Shown: in pieces, positions 26,348 to 35,077 of the stretch | How the letters are laid out: every line of letters begins with the position of its first letter | Position numbering within the stretch: position 1 is the first letter of the stretch | Assembly: GCF_005405125.1 (NCBI RefSeq) | Contig: NZ_BJDL01000034.1 | Coordinates: 1 to 42,113, forward strand | DNA from: Lactiplantibacillus songbeiensis | GTDB taxonomy: Bacteria > Bacillota > Bacilli > Lactobacillales > Lactobacillaceae | Length of the DNA: 42,113 nucleotides | Reading direction: 5' to 3' | Notes under the pieces: generated by a model | Seen by the model: the letters and a program-made list of their open reading frames with translations, nothing else | Database searches by the model: none | Told to the model about the DNA's origin: nothing | Translations under genes and position numbers: made by a program

Positions 26348-26815
26348 ATGCTACATTGGCTTTTTACGATTGGCTTATTACAGACAATTCTAGCTTACCT
26401 TGCCACTGCTGCTTTTGGTGTTTTGCTAAATATTCCACGCCGGGCGCTCAACCTTAGTGGCTGGGTCGGGGCGGCGGGTTGGTTGACCTACGAAGCCCTT
26501 TACCAACTTTTACCGACAACCATCGATATTAAACTCGCAATTGGTAACTTAGTGGCCGCCGTAGTTATTGGGGTCTTCAGTGGGCTCGCCGCTCACTATA
26601 AACGAATGCCAATGATAATTTTTAACATTCCTAGCCTAGTGCCATTAGTCCCTGGCGGCCAATCATATCGCGTGGTGCGTAACTTAGTAACCGGTCACCC
26701 AGCAATTGCCAATCAATACTTAGCCCAAGTCGTCATCATCGCCGGCGTCATTGCGATCGGCTTTTTACTCGCCGAATTTATCAACCGCTTGCTATGGCAA
26801 TTAAGCCATTCGTAG
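26348..26815 (+). CDS. Threonine/serine exporter, ThrE-type C-terminal half (DUF3815)
   Basis: Membrane protein of 155 residues with four to five hydrophobic segments. FGVLLNIPRRALNLSGWVGAAGW and PSLVPLVPGGQSYRVVRNL are typical for the DUF3815 partner of DUF1212 proteins. Its GGAGG overlaps the end of the preceding gene, so the two are translated from one transcript and presumably form one transporter. The ATG is preferred over an in-frame GTG three codons upstream that overlaps the ribosome-binding site. Confidence 0.87.
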   Translation: MLHWLFTIGLLQTILAYLATAAFGVLLNIPRRALNLSGWVGAAGWLTYEALYQLLPTTIDIKLAIGNLVAAVVIGVFSGLAAHYKRMPMIIFNIPSLVPLVPGGQSYRVVRNLVTGHPAIANQYLAQVVIIAGVIAIGFLLAEFINRLLWQLSHS

Positions 26816-26844
26816 CCAGCTTCAACTCAATGGATCGACTGCAT

Positions 26845-26896
26845 CAAAAAAGCTGGCTGACAAGTCTCAGAGTATTCTGAGAACTTATCAGTCAGC
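26845..26896 (-). terminator. Terminator of the 51-residue peptide gene
   Basis: GCTGACTGATAAGTT-CTCAG pairs with CTGAG-ACTTGTCAGCCAGC on the minus strand and is followed by six T residues. There is no T-run on the plus side, so it serves the minus-strand small gene rather than the exporter. Confidence 0.7.
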
Positions 26897-26962
26897 AAAT
26901 AACGTAGACATAGCTGTTATAGTTAACATTCATACTGCCTGCCAATAAAACAGACAAACGAC

Positions 26963-27118
26963 CTAAAGAAAGTCGATTTGATGGAGGTTTGCCGGCATTT
27001 TAGCATGATGGTGAGCTACCGTTCCCGCTTGCATTGCCCGTGCGGCATTCACAAAATGTGCGCCCGTAGCTGCAATCAAACCCATACCTAAAATAGTCAT
27101 AATACTCAATACCATCAT
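26963..27118 (-). CDS. 51-residue small membrane protein
   Basis: A short gene with an AAAAGGGTG ribosome-binding site, a promoter (27151-27178) and a terminator of its own. The product begins MMVLSIMTILGMGLIAATGA, one hydrophobic helix, followed by a polar tail with a histidine cluster (VAHHHAKMP) ending in HQIDFL. A tandem ATG makes the first residue uncertain. No family recognised. One-pass small proteins of this kind often modulate membrane complexes, but any role here would be a guess. Confidence 0.7.
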   Translation of the reverse strand: MMVLSIMTILGMGLIAATGAHFVNAARAMQAGTVAHHHAKMPANLHQIDFL

Positions 27119-27150
27119 TATTCACCCTTTTCTGATTTCTTTACGGTTCT

Positions 27151-27178
27151 ATTGTAGCGCTTACACCAGTGCTGTCAT
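27151..27178 (-). promoter_or_regulatory. Promoter of the small membrane protein gene
   Basis: ATGACA, 16 bases, TACAAT on the minus strand, about 33 bases before the tandem ATG. Confidence 0.5.
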
Positions 27179-27363
27179 TTGAGAACCATTAAAGAAAGAT
27201 TAGGGTTTTCTTTTTTTAGTCTTTTACGTTCAAAACGTTAGATTCTTAAGTTTTAGGTGCTCACGACTAATGATTTAGTGGTTTTGGGCTTTATTATCTA
27301 AAGTGGCTTGGCGTGGCATAATCGAGAGTTAAGCCGCTCAACTTACAAAAATAATCAAAGCAC

Positions 27364-27401
27364 TATAAAAAAAAGGAATCCACGCGGGATTCCTTTTTTT
27401 A
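27364..27401 (-). terminator. Terminator of uppP
   Basis: AAAAGGAATCC and GGATTCCTTTT arms with a short GCGT loop and long T-run on the minus strand. Confidence 0.88.
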
Positions 27402-27410
27402 TATCAGTTT

Positions 27411-28238
27411 TTAATGAATTAACGTGAAGTACCCAATCACTAAAGCCCCGAGTACGATTCGATACCAACCGAATGCCTTAAAGTCATTGCGTTTGATGTA
27501 ATCAAGTAAGAAGCGGATTGAGATATAAGCGACAACGAAGGAGACAATCACACCGACCGCTAAAACCATCCCTTGCAAGCCCATCAATGAGTTACCGTGG
27601 TCAAAGTACTTATACAGCTTCAATAATGACGCGCCAAACATCGTTGGAATCGCCATGAAGAAGGAGAATTCAGTCGCCACATAACGTGACGTGCCAATCA
27701 AGATGGCCCCTAAAATCGTTGCCCCTGAACGTGACGTCCCAGGTACTAACGACAAGAGTTGGAAGACCCCGATAAATAACGCTGTCGTATAAGGTAACGT
27801 CTTTAAGTCAGCAAACCTCGGCGTCAAAGCCTTGTTATGATTTTCAATCACAATGAACAAGATCCCGTAAATAATCAAGGTCGCTGAAACGACGGCCCAA
27901 TTCATCAAATGGGCGTCCATCCAGTCATTTAACGGTAACCCAATAATCACTGATGGAATCACGGCTAAGATCACTTTACTCCATAACACCCAAGTGTCAC
28001 GCTTTTCACCGCTGCTCTTGCGTGGTGATAACGGATTTAGCTTGTGGAAGTAAATGACGACAACCGCCATAATCGCCCCCAACTGAATGACGACGTTGAA
28101 CATATCCGTAAATTGCGTTGATTGTTGCATCTTAATGAATTCATCAACCAACACCAAATGCCCCGTGGAACTAATAGGTAAGAATTCAGTAATCCCTTCA
28201 ACAATCCCCAAGATTACTGCTTTAATAATGTCTAACAC
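27411..28238 (-). CDS. uppP: Undecaprenyl-diphosphatase
   Basis: Polytopic membrane enzyme of 275 residues (BacA/UppP family) that converts undecaprenyl diphosphate to the monophosphate, recycling the lipid carrier for peptidoglycan and other wall polymers; extra copies give bacitracin resistance. Both active-site motifs are present: [14 protein letters not shown] (14-27) and PGTSRSG (166-172). The start is GTG with AAAGGA at a normal distance. It has an extended -10 promoter and its own terminator, so it is monocistronic. Confidence 0.95.
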   Translation of the reverse strand: MLDIIKAVILGIVEGITEFLPISSTGHLVLVDEFIKMQQSTQFTDMFNVVIQLGAIMAVVVIYFHKLNPLSPRKSSGEKRDTWVLWSKVILAVIPSVIIGLPLNDWMDAHLMNWAVVSATLIIYGILFIVIENHNKALTPRFADLKTLPYTTALFIGVFQLLSLVPGTSRSGATILGAILIGTSRYVATEFSFFMAIPTMFGASLLKLYKYFDHGNSLMGLQGMVLAVGVIVSFVVAYISIRFLLDYIKRNDFKAFGWYRIVLGALVIGYFTLIH

Positions 28239-28362
28239 GATGTAATTCCTTTCTGTATGAACCCCGTATTTAAAACTAGCCTTAACTTGCTACTCCGGTT
28301 GGTAAACAGCTTAACCCATTGCCAACTAACAATCAGTAGCTAGCAAGGTCTTAAACTATTTT

Positions 28363-28371
28363 ATTATACCA
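28363..28371 (-). promoter_or_regulatory. Extended -10 promoter of uppP
   Basis: TGGTATAAT on the minus strand. The leader of about 120 bases contains a loose stem (CTTGCTA.. with TAGCTAGCAAG) of unknown meaning. Confidence 0.5.
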
Positions 28372-28419
28372 AGCACATCGCAACCTGAATAGTTCTATCA
28401 GGTAAGGATTCGGTAAAGC

Positions 28420-28938
28420 TTAAGCATTTAAAGCCGCAAGGGCGGTCTCATAGGCCACTTTAGTTTGATTATCGAAACAAACAATCTGAATTGTTTGCAC
28501 CGTTTGTGCCGTAGTCGTCGCGGTCTCTCGTAACGTGGTCAGGGCAATCGTAGCAGCTAACTTTAATGGAAAGTGATAAACGCCCGTACTGATTGACGGA
28601 AATGCCACACTTTGACAATCATTGGCTGCCGCTAATTCCAAGCTATGCCGATAACTATTCGCCAACAGCGCCATTTCTCCGTGCTGCCCGCCACGCCAGA
28701 TGGGACCTGGGGTATGAATCACAAATCTCACCGGTAACTGAAAGCCCGGGGTAATCTTGGCATCACCCGTCGCACAACCGTTCAATGATCGGCACGCTGC
28801 TAATAATTCTGGCCCAGCCGCTCGATGGATTGCGCCATCAACCCCGCCGCCACCAAGTAAACTGGTATTAGCAGCATTGACGATAGCATCCACTTTCACC
28901 GTGGTAATATCACCTAACTTAATTTCAATCGTTGCCAT
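28420..28938 (-). CDS. Macro-domain protein (O-acetyl-ADP-ribose deacetylase type)
   Basis: Cytoplasmic protein of 172 residues made of one macro domain. Ligand-binding motifs are visible: [41 protein letters not shown] and the [10 protein letters not shown] loop. Relatives such as E. coli YmdB hydrolyse O-acetyl-ADP-ribose or remove ADP-ribose from proteins. It is the last gene of a three-gene operon, starting two bases after the TetR gene's stop codon. No DarT-like toxin or sirtuin gene is adjacent. Confidence 0.88.
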   Translation of the reverse strand: MATIEIKLGDITTVKVDAIVNAANTSLLGGGGVDGAIHRAAGPELLAACRSLNGCATGDAKITPGFQLPVRFVIHTPGPIWRGGQHGEMALLANSYRHSLELAAANDCQSVAFPSISTGVYHFPLKLAATIALTTLRETATTTAQTVQTIQIVCFDNQTKVAYETALAALNA

Positions 28939-28940
28939 TT

Positions 28941-29522
28941 CTACCCTACTTTCAAAAGAAGTGTCACACTCGCGACCGCCTGTTGCTTTAATTGCGCCGT
29001 TCCTGGCTGTTGCTTGGCTAAAAGTTGCAAGCCGGTTCGCAGTTGCATCAAGCTCGCCGCAATCGTGGCCGTTGATGCTGGCAAGGTTTGCGCCTGTCGT
29101 GTTAGTAACCCAACTAACCGTGTCTGCAAATCCAAATAGATGGCTTGTGTTTGATCGGCAATCAACGGATCGGCGTCACCGACCTCGGCCATCAAATTAA
29201 CCATTAAACATCCTGCTGGCCAAGTCTCACTTTTAAACGGCATTAACAAGCAATCGGCTAACAATGCTGGCAACGGTGTACCGAGTGCTTGATCACGTTG
29301 GATCAATCGCGTTAACTGCTGATTCAATACTGTCTGATAAGCCTGCAAGCACTGCCTTAATGCCACTGACTTACTGCGATACCGACGATAAAATTGAGAG
29401 CGTGACAGCTGACCAGCCGCAGCTAAATCTGCGACCGTCGTTTGTCCATAACCGGCCGTCCAAAACTGAATCATTAACTTTTCCGTCACTTGAGCTGGTG
29501 TTAACTGCGCTGTAATTGCCAT
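28941..29522 (-). CDS. TetR/AcrR family transcriptional regulator
   Basis: DNA-binding protein of 193 residues. The N-terminal helix-turn-helix is [24 protein letters not shown] (split by turn), typical of TetR repressors; the C-terminal domain (about 75-193) has the [11 protein letters not shown] feature found in the AcrR-like branch. The ligand is unknown. A GGGAGG site precedes the ATG. It is the middle gene of the DUF4870-TetR-macro operon, so it may autoregulate it. Confidence 0.88.
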   Translation of the reverse strand: MAITAQLTPAQVTEKLMIQFWTAGYGQTTVADLAAAGQLSRSQFYRRYRSKSVALRQCLQAYQTVLNQQLTRLIQRDQALGTPLPALLADCLLMPFKSETWPAGCLMVNLMAEVGDADPLIADQTQAIYLDLQTRLVGLLTRQAQTLPASTATIAASLMQLRTGLQLLAKQQPGTAQLKQQAVASVTLLLKVG

Positions 29523-29542
29523 TTAAAAAACCTCCCGACTGT

Positions 29543-29866
29543 TTACGCGGTCACTAAAATCTGAATCCCTCGAATAATTGACCAGAAGTAACTGACAACA
29601 GCGACAATTCCGAAGACTGCTAATAAAATAACTGCCAACCAACCGCTATGCATCAAGTTATCCATATATAGGCCAGAAACGCCTAAGACAATCAAGAAGA
29701 TGACTGCCATCACCGCTGGTAAAACATGGAGCCAAAAAGCGCGGCCGGCTGTGCGATGAGCTTCTGGATTATCGCCAGTGAGCACCCACACGATTAATGG
29801 AAACAACACTGGTAAAAATAAAATACTTAAATAACTCAAACTATCAATGACCCGATTTCGTTGCAT
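29543..29866 (-). CDS. DUF4870/Tic20-like membrane protein
   Basis: Membrane protein of 107 residues with about three hydrophobic segments (10-30, 45-66, 74-100). SLSYLSILFLPVLFPLIVWVL and HRTAGRAFWLHVLP match the DUF4870 family. Function unknown. GGAGG precedes the ATG. It is first in an operon with the TetR and macro-domain genes. Confidence 0.82.
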   Translation of the reverse strand: MQRNRVIDSLSYLSILFLPVLFPLIVWVLTGDNPEAHRTAGRAFWLHVLPAVMAVIFLIVLGVSGLYMDNLMHSGWLAVILLAVFGIVAVVSYFWSIIRGIQILVTA

Positions 29867-29898
29867 AACTAGTGCCTCCCCAATCAGACTTTACCACG

Positions 29899-29927
29899 AG
29901 TATAGCGAACCCGACGCGTCACGGCAA
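29899..29927 (-). promoter_or_regulatory. Promoter of the DUF4870-TetR-macro operon
   Basis: TTGCCG, 17 bases, TATACT on the minus strand. The spacer contains the palindrome GACGCGTC, a possible operator for the operon's TetR protein. Confidence 0.5.
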
Positions 29928-30000
29928 ATCCTAAAGAACGCTTAAATTGTTTAGAAGTCTGTCAAGTTTACGGCCTCATTATCCCATTTGGGGACGGTTC

Positions 30001-30009
30001 TGCTATAAT
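30001..30009 (+). promoter_or_regulatory. Extended -10 promoter of the DUF1002 gene
   Basis: TGCTATAAT lies 36 bases before the start codon; the -35 region is poor, as expected for extended -10 promoters. Confidence 0.55.
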
Positions 30010-30045
30010 TCAAGGTGCATTAGTTAAGATGCGGAGGAAAATAGC

Positions 30046-31008
30046 ATGCAATTTAAATTCAAATGGGGCGTTGTATTAGCTGCCCTACTACTTAGTATCG
30101 GTGGCTGGCAATTAACGTCACGCGCCGATGACAGTTCAAATGACACCCCCATCGTCACACTGGGGACTAGTCTAACGAGCAGCCAAAAGGATGGCACCAT
30201 TAAAACTTTAACGGCTAGTCTCGACGACAGTAGCAACTATCAAACGTTAACCGTCAATGGCGATACCCTCGTCAAATACCTTAACCCCGCTGGCGAGAGC
30301 TTTACCAGCAGTTCCGGCGTTTGGTCCAGTGCCATGATTGAAAAGACCAGTTCCGGGTCCGGGATCAACGTTAAAATTCTCGATTACAATGGCAGCAATA
30401 ATATTACGACCATCACGGCCGATCAATATAAAAACGCGGCCTTAACTGCTGGGATTGCCGATGCCAATATCTACATCACCTCAGCCACACCCATTGATGG
30501 TTCTGGCGCGTTAGCCGGGATTTACGCGGCTTACGCTAAAGCAGGTAATGGTTTAAATGCCAAACAAGTTAGTGCCGCACAAAATGAATTAAGCACGTTG
30601 AGTGGGATTACGAAGGATAATAAGGATAAAGACGGTTATTCTGATGCCCAATTAAACAACGCGGTGGCTGGTGCCAAAAAAGACATGGCCCAAAAAGGGA
30701 GCAACGTCACCAAAAATGAAATTACGACCATCGTCAACAATCAAATTAACAATAATAACTTAACTAATGTCATTACTAATAACCAAAAAACACAAATCAT
30801 CAACTTGCTTGTTAAGATTCGAGATTCTGGGGCGTTAGATTCATCCAGCTTCAAGACCCAAGCCAGCTCATTGATGAAGAACATTCAATCAAATGCTAAG
30901 GGAATCTTCAGTAAATTAAATACCCCTGAAAACCAAAATGCCTTCCAAAAGGTCTGGACATCAATTACCAATTTCTTTAGTTCAATCTTTAAATCGATTT
31001 TTGGTTAG
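30046..31008 (+). CDS. Secreted DUF1002 family protein
   Basis: Exported protein of 320 residues. A signal peptide (about 1-26, ending SRADD) precedes a domain matching DUF1002: IVTLGTSLTSSQKDGTIKTL, VKYLNP, SSAMIEK and GSGALAGIYAAYAKA. The C-terminal part is Asn/Lys-rich and predicted helical, ending in an aromatic, amphipathic NFFSSIFKSIFG. Function unknown; the family is found in many Gram-positive bacteria. A GCGGAGG site precedes the ATG. Confidence 0.88.
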   Translation: MQFKFKWGVVLAALLLSIGGWQLTSRADDSSNDTPIVTLGTSLTSSQKDGTIKTLTASLDDSSNYQTLTVNGDTLVKYLNPAGESFTSSSGVWSSAMIEKTSSGSGINVKILDYNGSNNITTITADQYKNAALTAGIADANIYITSATPIDGSGALAGIYAAYAKAGNGLNAKQVSAAQNELSTLSGITKDNKDKDGYSDAQLNNAVAGAKKDMAQKGSNVTKNEITTIVNNQINNNNLTNVITNNQKTQIINLLVKIRDSGALDSSSFKTQASSLMKNIQSNAKGIFSKLNTPENQNAFQKVWTSITNFFSSIFKSIFG

Positions 31009-31014
31009 ACTACA

Positions 31015-31069
31015 TTAAAAAAGCTAGCAATCACTTGGACACATGTCTGAGTAGTTGCTAGCTTTTTTG
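31015..31069 (+). terminator. Terminator of the DUF1002 gene
   Basis: AAAAAAGCTAGCAA and TTGCTAGCTTTTTT arms with a long loop. Confidence 0.85.
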
Positions 31070-31289
31070 CTAATTAATAGTTGAGCGGATAAAGGTATCC
31101 GGTGGGGACTGGGAATAATAACCCAAGCACGGTCTATTCCTTCGTTCAACTGCACTCAAATAACCTTGGCAAAAATAGTTAGTCAATAACTACTCTAGCT
31201 GAAACTTATCAGTGACAAAACCAATTGTCGAAGTCCCAATCTAATCTTTAAGCATCAAACTCGCTATACTTGTTACAACATAGTCGTGA
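31070..31289. other. Intergenic stretch with no recognised feature
   Basis: I see no open frame with a ribosome-binding site, no RNA gene and no repeat copy before the structured repeat begins. Confidence 0.4.
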
Positions 31290-31465
31290 ATTAGCGGCGG
31301 GCGGACTGGATGACGCTCAGTGGTGTCGTTTGACTTAGGTCGGGTGACTTTTCCCGGCCTTAGTCAAAGCCCGGCTTGTGAGACCGAATTTTGGCTCACA
31401 AACGTGGCCACCACGTTCCAGCGTCAATCCAGGCCAACCAGAGCGGTAACTCAATCCAACTAACA
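31290..31465. repeat. Structured repeat unit, variant stems
   Basis: Outer arms CTGGATGACGCT / AGCGTCAATCCAG (31306-31432), inner stems TTTGACTTAGGTCGGG / CCCGGCCTTAGTCAAA and TTGTGAG/CTCACAA. Compared with other copies, both members of each pair have changed. The right end keeps AATCCAACTAACAATT, a decayed terminal repeat. Confidence 0.82.
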
Positions 31466-31525
31466 ATTAGTTCAATCATTTTGACTGTTAAGTTAGTTTA
31501 CTAACCAATCATTTCCGTCTATACT

Positions 31526-31573
31526 AAAAAATCGTCCCCGCAGTACTCTTCAAACTGCGTGAACGATTTTTTA
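31526..31573 (-). terminator. Terminator of the MarR gene
   Basis: AAAATCGT..GCAGT and ACTGC..ACGATTTT arms; T-runs on both sides, so it could act in either direction. Confidence 0.75.
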
Positions 31574-31604
31574 AAATGATTGACACTTTTTATAAGTTTC
31601 TAGT

Positions 31605-32102
31605 TTATGCTTCGGCCCGCTTGATATCGGCATAACTGGCCTTTTCAGATTGCTTGCCGGCATTATTGTTGACAAACTGATCCATAAATTCATCAACTAA
31701 ATCTAAAGTTTGATATTGTTTAGCTAAGTTAAATGATTGGCTCCATGCACGATTGCGTTGTAATAATTCTGAGAAGACGACGTGTTCAATTCGAGCGCCT
31801 TCTGGTGTTAATTTCAAGACCTTATTCCGACGATCATGATCTTCGGCTTCTTGATATAAGTAATCTTTTCGTAATAAGCGACCAATTAATCGTGAAATTG
31901 CAGAACGCGTCACGCCATGAGTTTCCGCGATATCCATTAGACGAATCTTGCCCTTGGCTTCGGCAATATCATAAAGAATGTAAAATTCGTCTAGCGTAAT
32001 CCCGTGCTCCGTGGCTGGTTCCGCGAACATATCGGCTAAGTTCTTAAAACCGTGTAAGTACATATGACTAAAGCGATTAAAAAGCTCCATGTCTTCATTC
32101 AT
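31605..32102 (-). CDS. MarR family transcriptional regulator
   Basis: DNA-binding protein of 165 residues. The winged helix-turn-helix is visible from about 40 to 105: GITLDEFYILYDIAEA, IRLMDIAETHGVTRSAISRLIGRLLRKDYL and the wing DRRNKVLKLTPEG. MarR proteins usually repress efflux or stress genes until a small ligand binds; the targets are unknown. GGGAG precedes the ATG. A promoter with a palindromic TACTAGTA is upstream, suggesting autoregulation. Confidence 0.9.
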   Translation of the reverse strand: MNEDMELFNRFSHMYLHGFKNLADMFAEPATEHGITLDEFYILYDIAEAKGKIRLMDIAETHGVTRSAISRLIGRLLRKDYLYQEAEDHDRRNKVLKLTPEGARIEHVVFSELLQRNRAWSQSFNLAKQYQTLDLVDEFMDQFVNNNAGKQSEKASYADIKRAEA

Positions 32103-32213
32103 AATAAAAATCTCCCTTTCAATTTAAAAGTCGAATTAGTCCATAAGTTGTCATAATTCGCTCCAAAGTTATTTTAAAATTAGTAAGCGTCTTTTATCAT
32201 TTCCCCGATTTAA

Positions 32214-32242
32214 AGTGTACTAGTATATTTTACGAAATACAA
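32214..32242 (-). promoter_or_regulatory. Promoter and possible operator of the MarR gene
   Basis: TTGTAT, 17 bases, TACACT on the minus strand. A TACTAGTA palindrome sits between the boxes. A similar TACTAATATA..TTTT sequence lies at 33051-33067 by the TetR/pckA intergenic region. Confidence 0.5.
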
Positions 32243-32264
32243 GGAATTTAGGTTATCTTTTATA

Positions 32265-32942
32265 TTAAATTTTTATTTCAGCGCTCAAATCAATGGTGGC
32301 ATGCTCGTGCAAGTAACTAATAAATTGTTGGTAGTAGCGATCCGTATTATATTTCGCCGTACTTAAGTAAATTTGATCGATTTTTTGAGGCTGTTCCCCA
32401 ATTAATAAGTAGAACGCCTGCGCGATATTTTCTGAGATGACTTCGACACTGGCTTTCAGTAAGACCCGCTTAAAGAAGACAGCCATTCCACCTGAAACTG
32501 CGAAGTTAATCGCATAGCGAATCACCGCCGTCTCCCCTTTAACCCCGATTGACTCTAGCCAATCTAGCGTGACCAAGACCAACTCAGTGGTTAACTCTGG
32601 ATTTTCAAAAATATCTTTAATGAAGTTTTCCATCTTGGGATTTTCATCCAGTGTTCGTAACATAAAGCTCATCTGAATCATCGTCCGTTGCTCAGCGGAT
32701 AAAGCGGTCAGCTGCTCATTACTATAGACGAACACACTCAACATAATTTCATTTAACATCGTACTCAAAAGCACAATTTTTTTGGGGAAATAGTGTTGCA
32801 ATAACGATTTACTGATATCGCAAGCTTCCGCGATATCTTTCATCTGAACATTGTCATAACCATTTTCCGCAAACAAACGGAAAGCGGTATTCACGATTTC
32901 CATCCGGCGTTGCGTATTTCTTTTTCGTGGCACGACTTTCAT
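32265..32942 (-). CDS. TetR family transcriptional regulator
   Basis: Protein of 225 residues. The N-terminal helix-turn-helix reads RRMEIVNTAFRLFAENGY, VQMKDIAEACDISKSLLQHYFPKK. The long C-terminal domain is typical of ligand-sensing TetR proteins; ligand unknown. The ATG abuts its GAGGGGG ribosome-binding site; a GTG three codons downstream has better spacing and could be the real start. It is divergent from pckA and followed on the same strand by the MarR gene, with a promoter between them. Confidence 0.87.
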   Translation of the reverse strand: MKVVPRKRNTQRRMEIVNTAFRLFAENGYDNVQMKDIAEACDISKSLLQHYFPKKIVLLSTMLNEIMLSVFVYSNEQLTALSAEQRTMIQMSFMLRTLDENPKMENFIKDIFENPELTTELVLVTLDWLESIGVKGETAVIRYAINFAVSGGMAVFFKRVLLKASVEVISENIAQAFYLLIGEQPQKIDQIYLSTAKYNTDRYYQQFISYLHEHATIDLSAEIKI

Positions 32943-33067
32943 CCCCCTCGCCTGTCAGTTAACTGGTGACCCAAATTAACCAGCTTAATTATTTTATCAT
33001 ATCAACGAACTATTTTTAGAATTTCTCGTTATTTTTCCCTTTTAAAGCTATACTAATATACTTTTCA

Positions 33068-33251
33068 GTGCAAGTTTAAGACCAGTGTGAGCCGCAGTCA
33101 ATCATGCTTAATCACCTAAAGAGGGGTAATTCTCATCACATGTACCCGATTGGGTAAGTTGCCTTATCAACCAATAAGTTTTTATGTAATCGCTTAACCA
33201 CGCGTTTCTGATGGTTGCTTCAAGGAGCGTGGCAGGCCGGTACAACTACAA
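33068..33251. other. Long untranslated region between TetR and pckA
   Basis: No convincing gene or known riboswitch. It contains a TATACT box at 33051 on the plus strand, so pckA may have a second, distant promoter with a leader of about 260 bases. Confidence 0.35.
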
Positions 33252-33265
33252 ATAAAGCGCTTTCA
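33252..33265 (+). promoter_or_regulatory. Probable cre site before pckA
   Basis: ATAAAGCGCTTTCA matches 12 of 14 positions of the catabolite-response element consensus TGWAANCGNTNWCA. It overlaps the expected -35 region of the pckA promoter, where CcpA binding would repress transcription in glucose. Confidence 0.6.
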
Positions 33266-33278
33266 ACAACGTTTTTTG

Positions 33279-33287
33279 TGGTAAACT
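33279..33287 (+). promoter_or_regulatory. Extended -10 promoter of pckA
   Basis: TGGTAAACT lies 34 bases before the pckA start codon, downstream of the cre-like site. Confidence 0.45.
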
Positions 33288-33320
33288 TAATCTATTAAAC
33301 ATGATAGGGAGGTATCCAGC

Positions 33321-34973
33321 ATGAGTACTCAAAATTCATATCAATTAGCTGATATCGGTCGTCATAACCCAATCTTTTCACAAATTCGATCGACCGTTGA
33401 GACCGCTTTTTACGCTAATAACATGACCCACGTCCCAAATGTCGCAACGGCCTACGAATTAGCCGTCAATGGTCCCGGAACCGTTAAGACCGATTTACCG
33501 ATCTATCGGGCAACTGATCTTGGCTTACCGGCAGACGCCAAAATGCTCGTTGAAAATACCGGTAAGGTGGTCGGCCGGACTGCGCAAGCGCGGCGAATTC
33601 TCGGGACGGCCGGCGTTGATGAAGCCGATATGGCAGGACGGCTCCGTCAAGCCATCTATAATGCTCAAAACGAACACTTCATCAAAACAGATGTCTTCGT
33701 TGGCTTAGACAACGACTTTATCGTGCGGGCCCACTTAGCGATTCAGGATAACTATGCGAACAATTTGCTATCCTACATGCTCAACTTCCAGCCGATTACT
33801 AAGCAGTATCAGGACATATTCGACAATTCGGTCGCTTATCCTGAAGGTGATATTTACATTTATGCGGATCCCACCTATCATGACCCAGATTATCCTGACG
33901 GCCTAGCAATTTTTGATCCCGAACATAACGTTGCGGCCATCTTGGGGATGCCCTATTTTGGCGAATTAAAGAAGTCCACCCTGACCTTAGCATGGTCGAT
34001 TGCGCATCGGCACGGCTACGTTGCTTGTCACGGCGGCTTAAAAGCGTTTCATTTCACCGACAAGCAAGATCAAGTCTTCGCGATGTTTGGTTTATCCGGT
34101 TCCGGTAAGTCAACGTTGACGCATGCCAAGCATGGCTACAAATACGATATTACCGTTCTGCATGACGATGCCTTTGTGATTAACCGCAAAAATGGGAGTT
34201 CAGTTGCTTTAGAACCGTCTTACTTTGATAAAACGAACGACTATCCCATGGCTTCTAATGAACCCAAGTACTTTATGACGATTCAAAATGTCGGGGTCAC
34301 ATTAGACGATCAGGGCCGCAAAGTTCTCGTTACTGAAGACTTGCGTAATGGTAACGGGCGGACGATTAAGTCGCGCTATGCCTCCACGAACCGGGTTGAC
34401 AAAGAAGCGGCGCCAATTAATGCCATCTTCTGGATTATGAAGGATGATTGCCTACCACCCGTAATCAAAGTCGATGATCCGATTCTCGCGGCAACTTTTG
34501 GGGCGACTTTAGCAACTAAACGGAGCTCTGCTGAAAACTTGATCGGTAATGTTGACCGTAACGCCTTAGTCATCGAACCATTCGCCAATCCATTCAGAGT
34601 TTATCCACTATCTGAAGATTACCATGACTTTAAGGCCTTATTTGAAGACCGCCATTTGGACTGCTACTTGCTTAATACGGGTTACTTTGGCGACAAAAAA
34701 GTTCCTAAAGAAGTTACACTTGGCGCTTTAGAAGCCATTGTCAACGGAACAACTGAATGGGAATCCTTCGCTGGCTTGGATCACATGCAAAACTTAAAGT
34801 TAGCTGATTTCCCAGTTGATTATGATAATCCTGATTATCGTAACTTAGTGGCAACGCGTTTGGAGATTCGCTCAAACTTCATTGACCATTATCAACATAC
34901 GCATAACGACCGGTTACCACACGAAACCAGTGATGTCTTGATCAAATTACAACAACAATTGAAGCGCAACTAA
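33321..34973 (+). CDS. pckA: Phosphoenolpyruvate carboxykinase (ATP)
   Basis: Cytoplasmic enzyme of 550 residues interconverting oxaloacetate plus ATP and phosphoenolpyruvate plus CO2 and ADP. YFGELKKS (212-219), the P-loop GLSGSGKST (257-265) and the kinase-2 motif HDDAF (281-285) are present, followed by the family's YFMTIQNVGVTLDD and SRYASTNRVD regions. The sequence belongs to the diverged lactobacillal branch of the family. In lactobacilli without a full TCA cycle the enzyme may run in either direction. GGGAGG precedes the ATG. A cre-like site indicates carbon-catabolite control. Confidence 0.93.
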   Translation: MSTQNSYQLADIGRHNPIFSQIRSTVETAFYANNMTHVPNVATAYELAVNGPGTVKTDLPIYRATDLGLPADAKMLVENTGKVVGRTAQARRILGTAGVDEADMAGRLRQAIYNAQNEHFIKTDVFVGLDNDFIVRAHLAIQDNYANNLLSYMLNFQPITKQYQDIFDNSVAYPEGDIYIYADPTYHDPDYPDGLAIFDPEHNVAAILGMPYFGELKKSTLTLAWSIAHRHGYVACHGGLKAFHFTDKQDQVFAMFGLSGSGKSTLTHAKHGYKYDITVLHDDAFVINRKNGSSVALEPSYFDKTNDYPMASNEPKYFMTIQNVGVTLDDQGRKVLVTEDLRNGNGRTIKSRYASTNRVDKEAAPINAIFWIMKDDCLPPVIKVDDPILAATFGATLATKRSSAENLIGNVDRNALVIEPFANPFRVYPLSEDYHDFKALFEDRHLDCYLLNTGYFGDKKVPKEVTLGALEAIVNGTTEWESFAGLDHMQNLKLADFPVDYDNPDYRNLVATRLEIRSNFIDHYQHTHNDRLPHETSDVLIKLQQQLKRN

Positions 34974-35077
34974 CTAAGGATTTCATTCTTGCCCCGTTTT
35001 TTTCAAATTAAGGTTATAATGAAAGTATCAGTTACAAGCACTGAACTTTTACGAATCTAATAATCGGGGTGAAGAGC

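Noticed and set aside
27180-27360. Possible RNA or gene in the gap before the uppP terminator
   Set aside because: No stem-loop set, ribosome-binding site or conserved motif could be made out.
28420-28938. DarTG-type toxin-antitoxin macro domain
   Set aside because: No DarT-like ADP-ribosyltransferase gene adjoins it, and the neighbours are a TetR regulator and a membrane protein.
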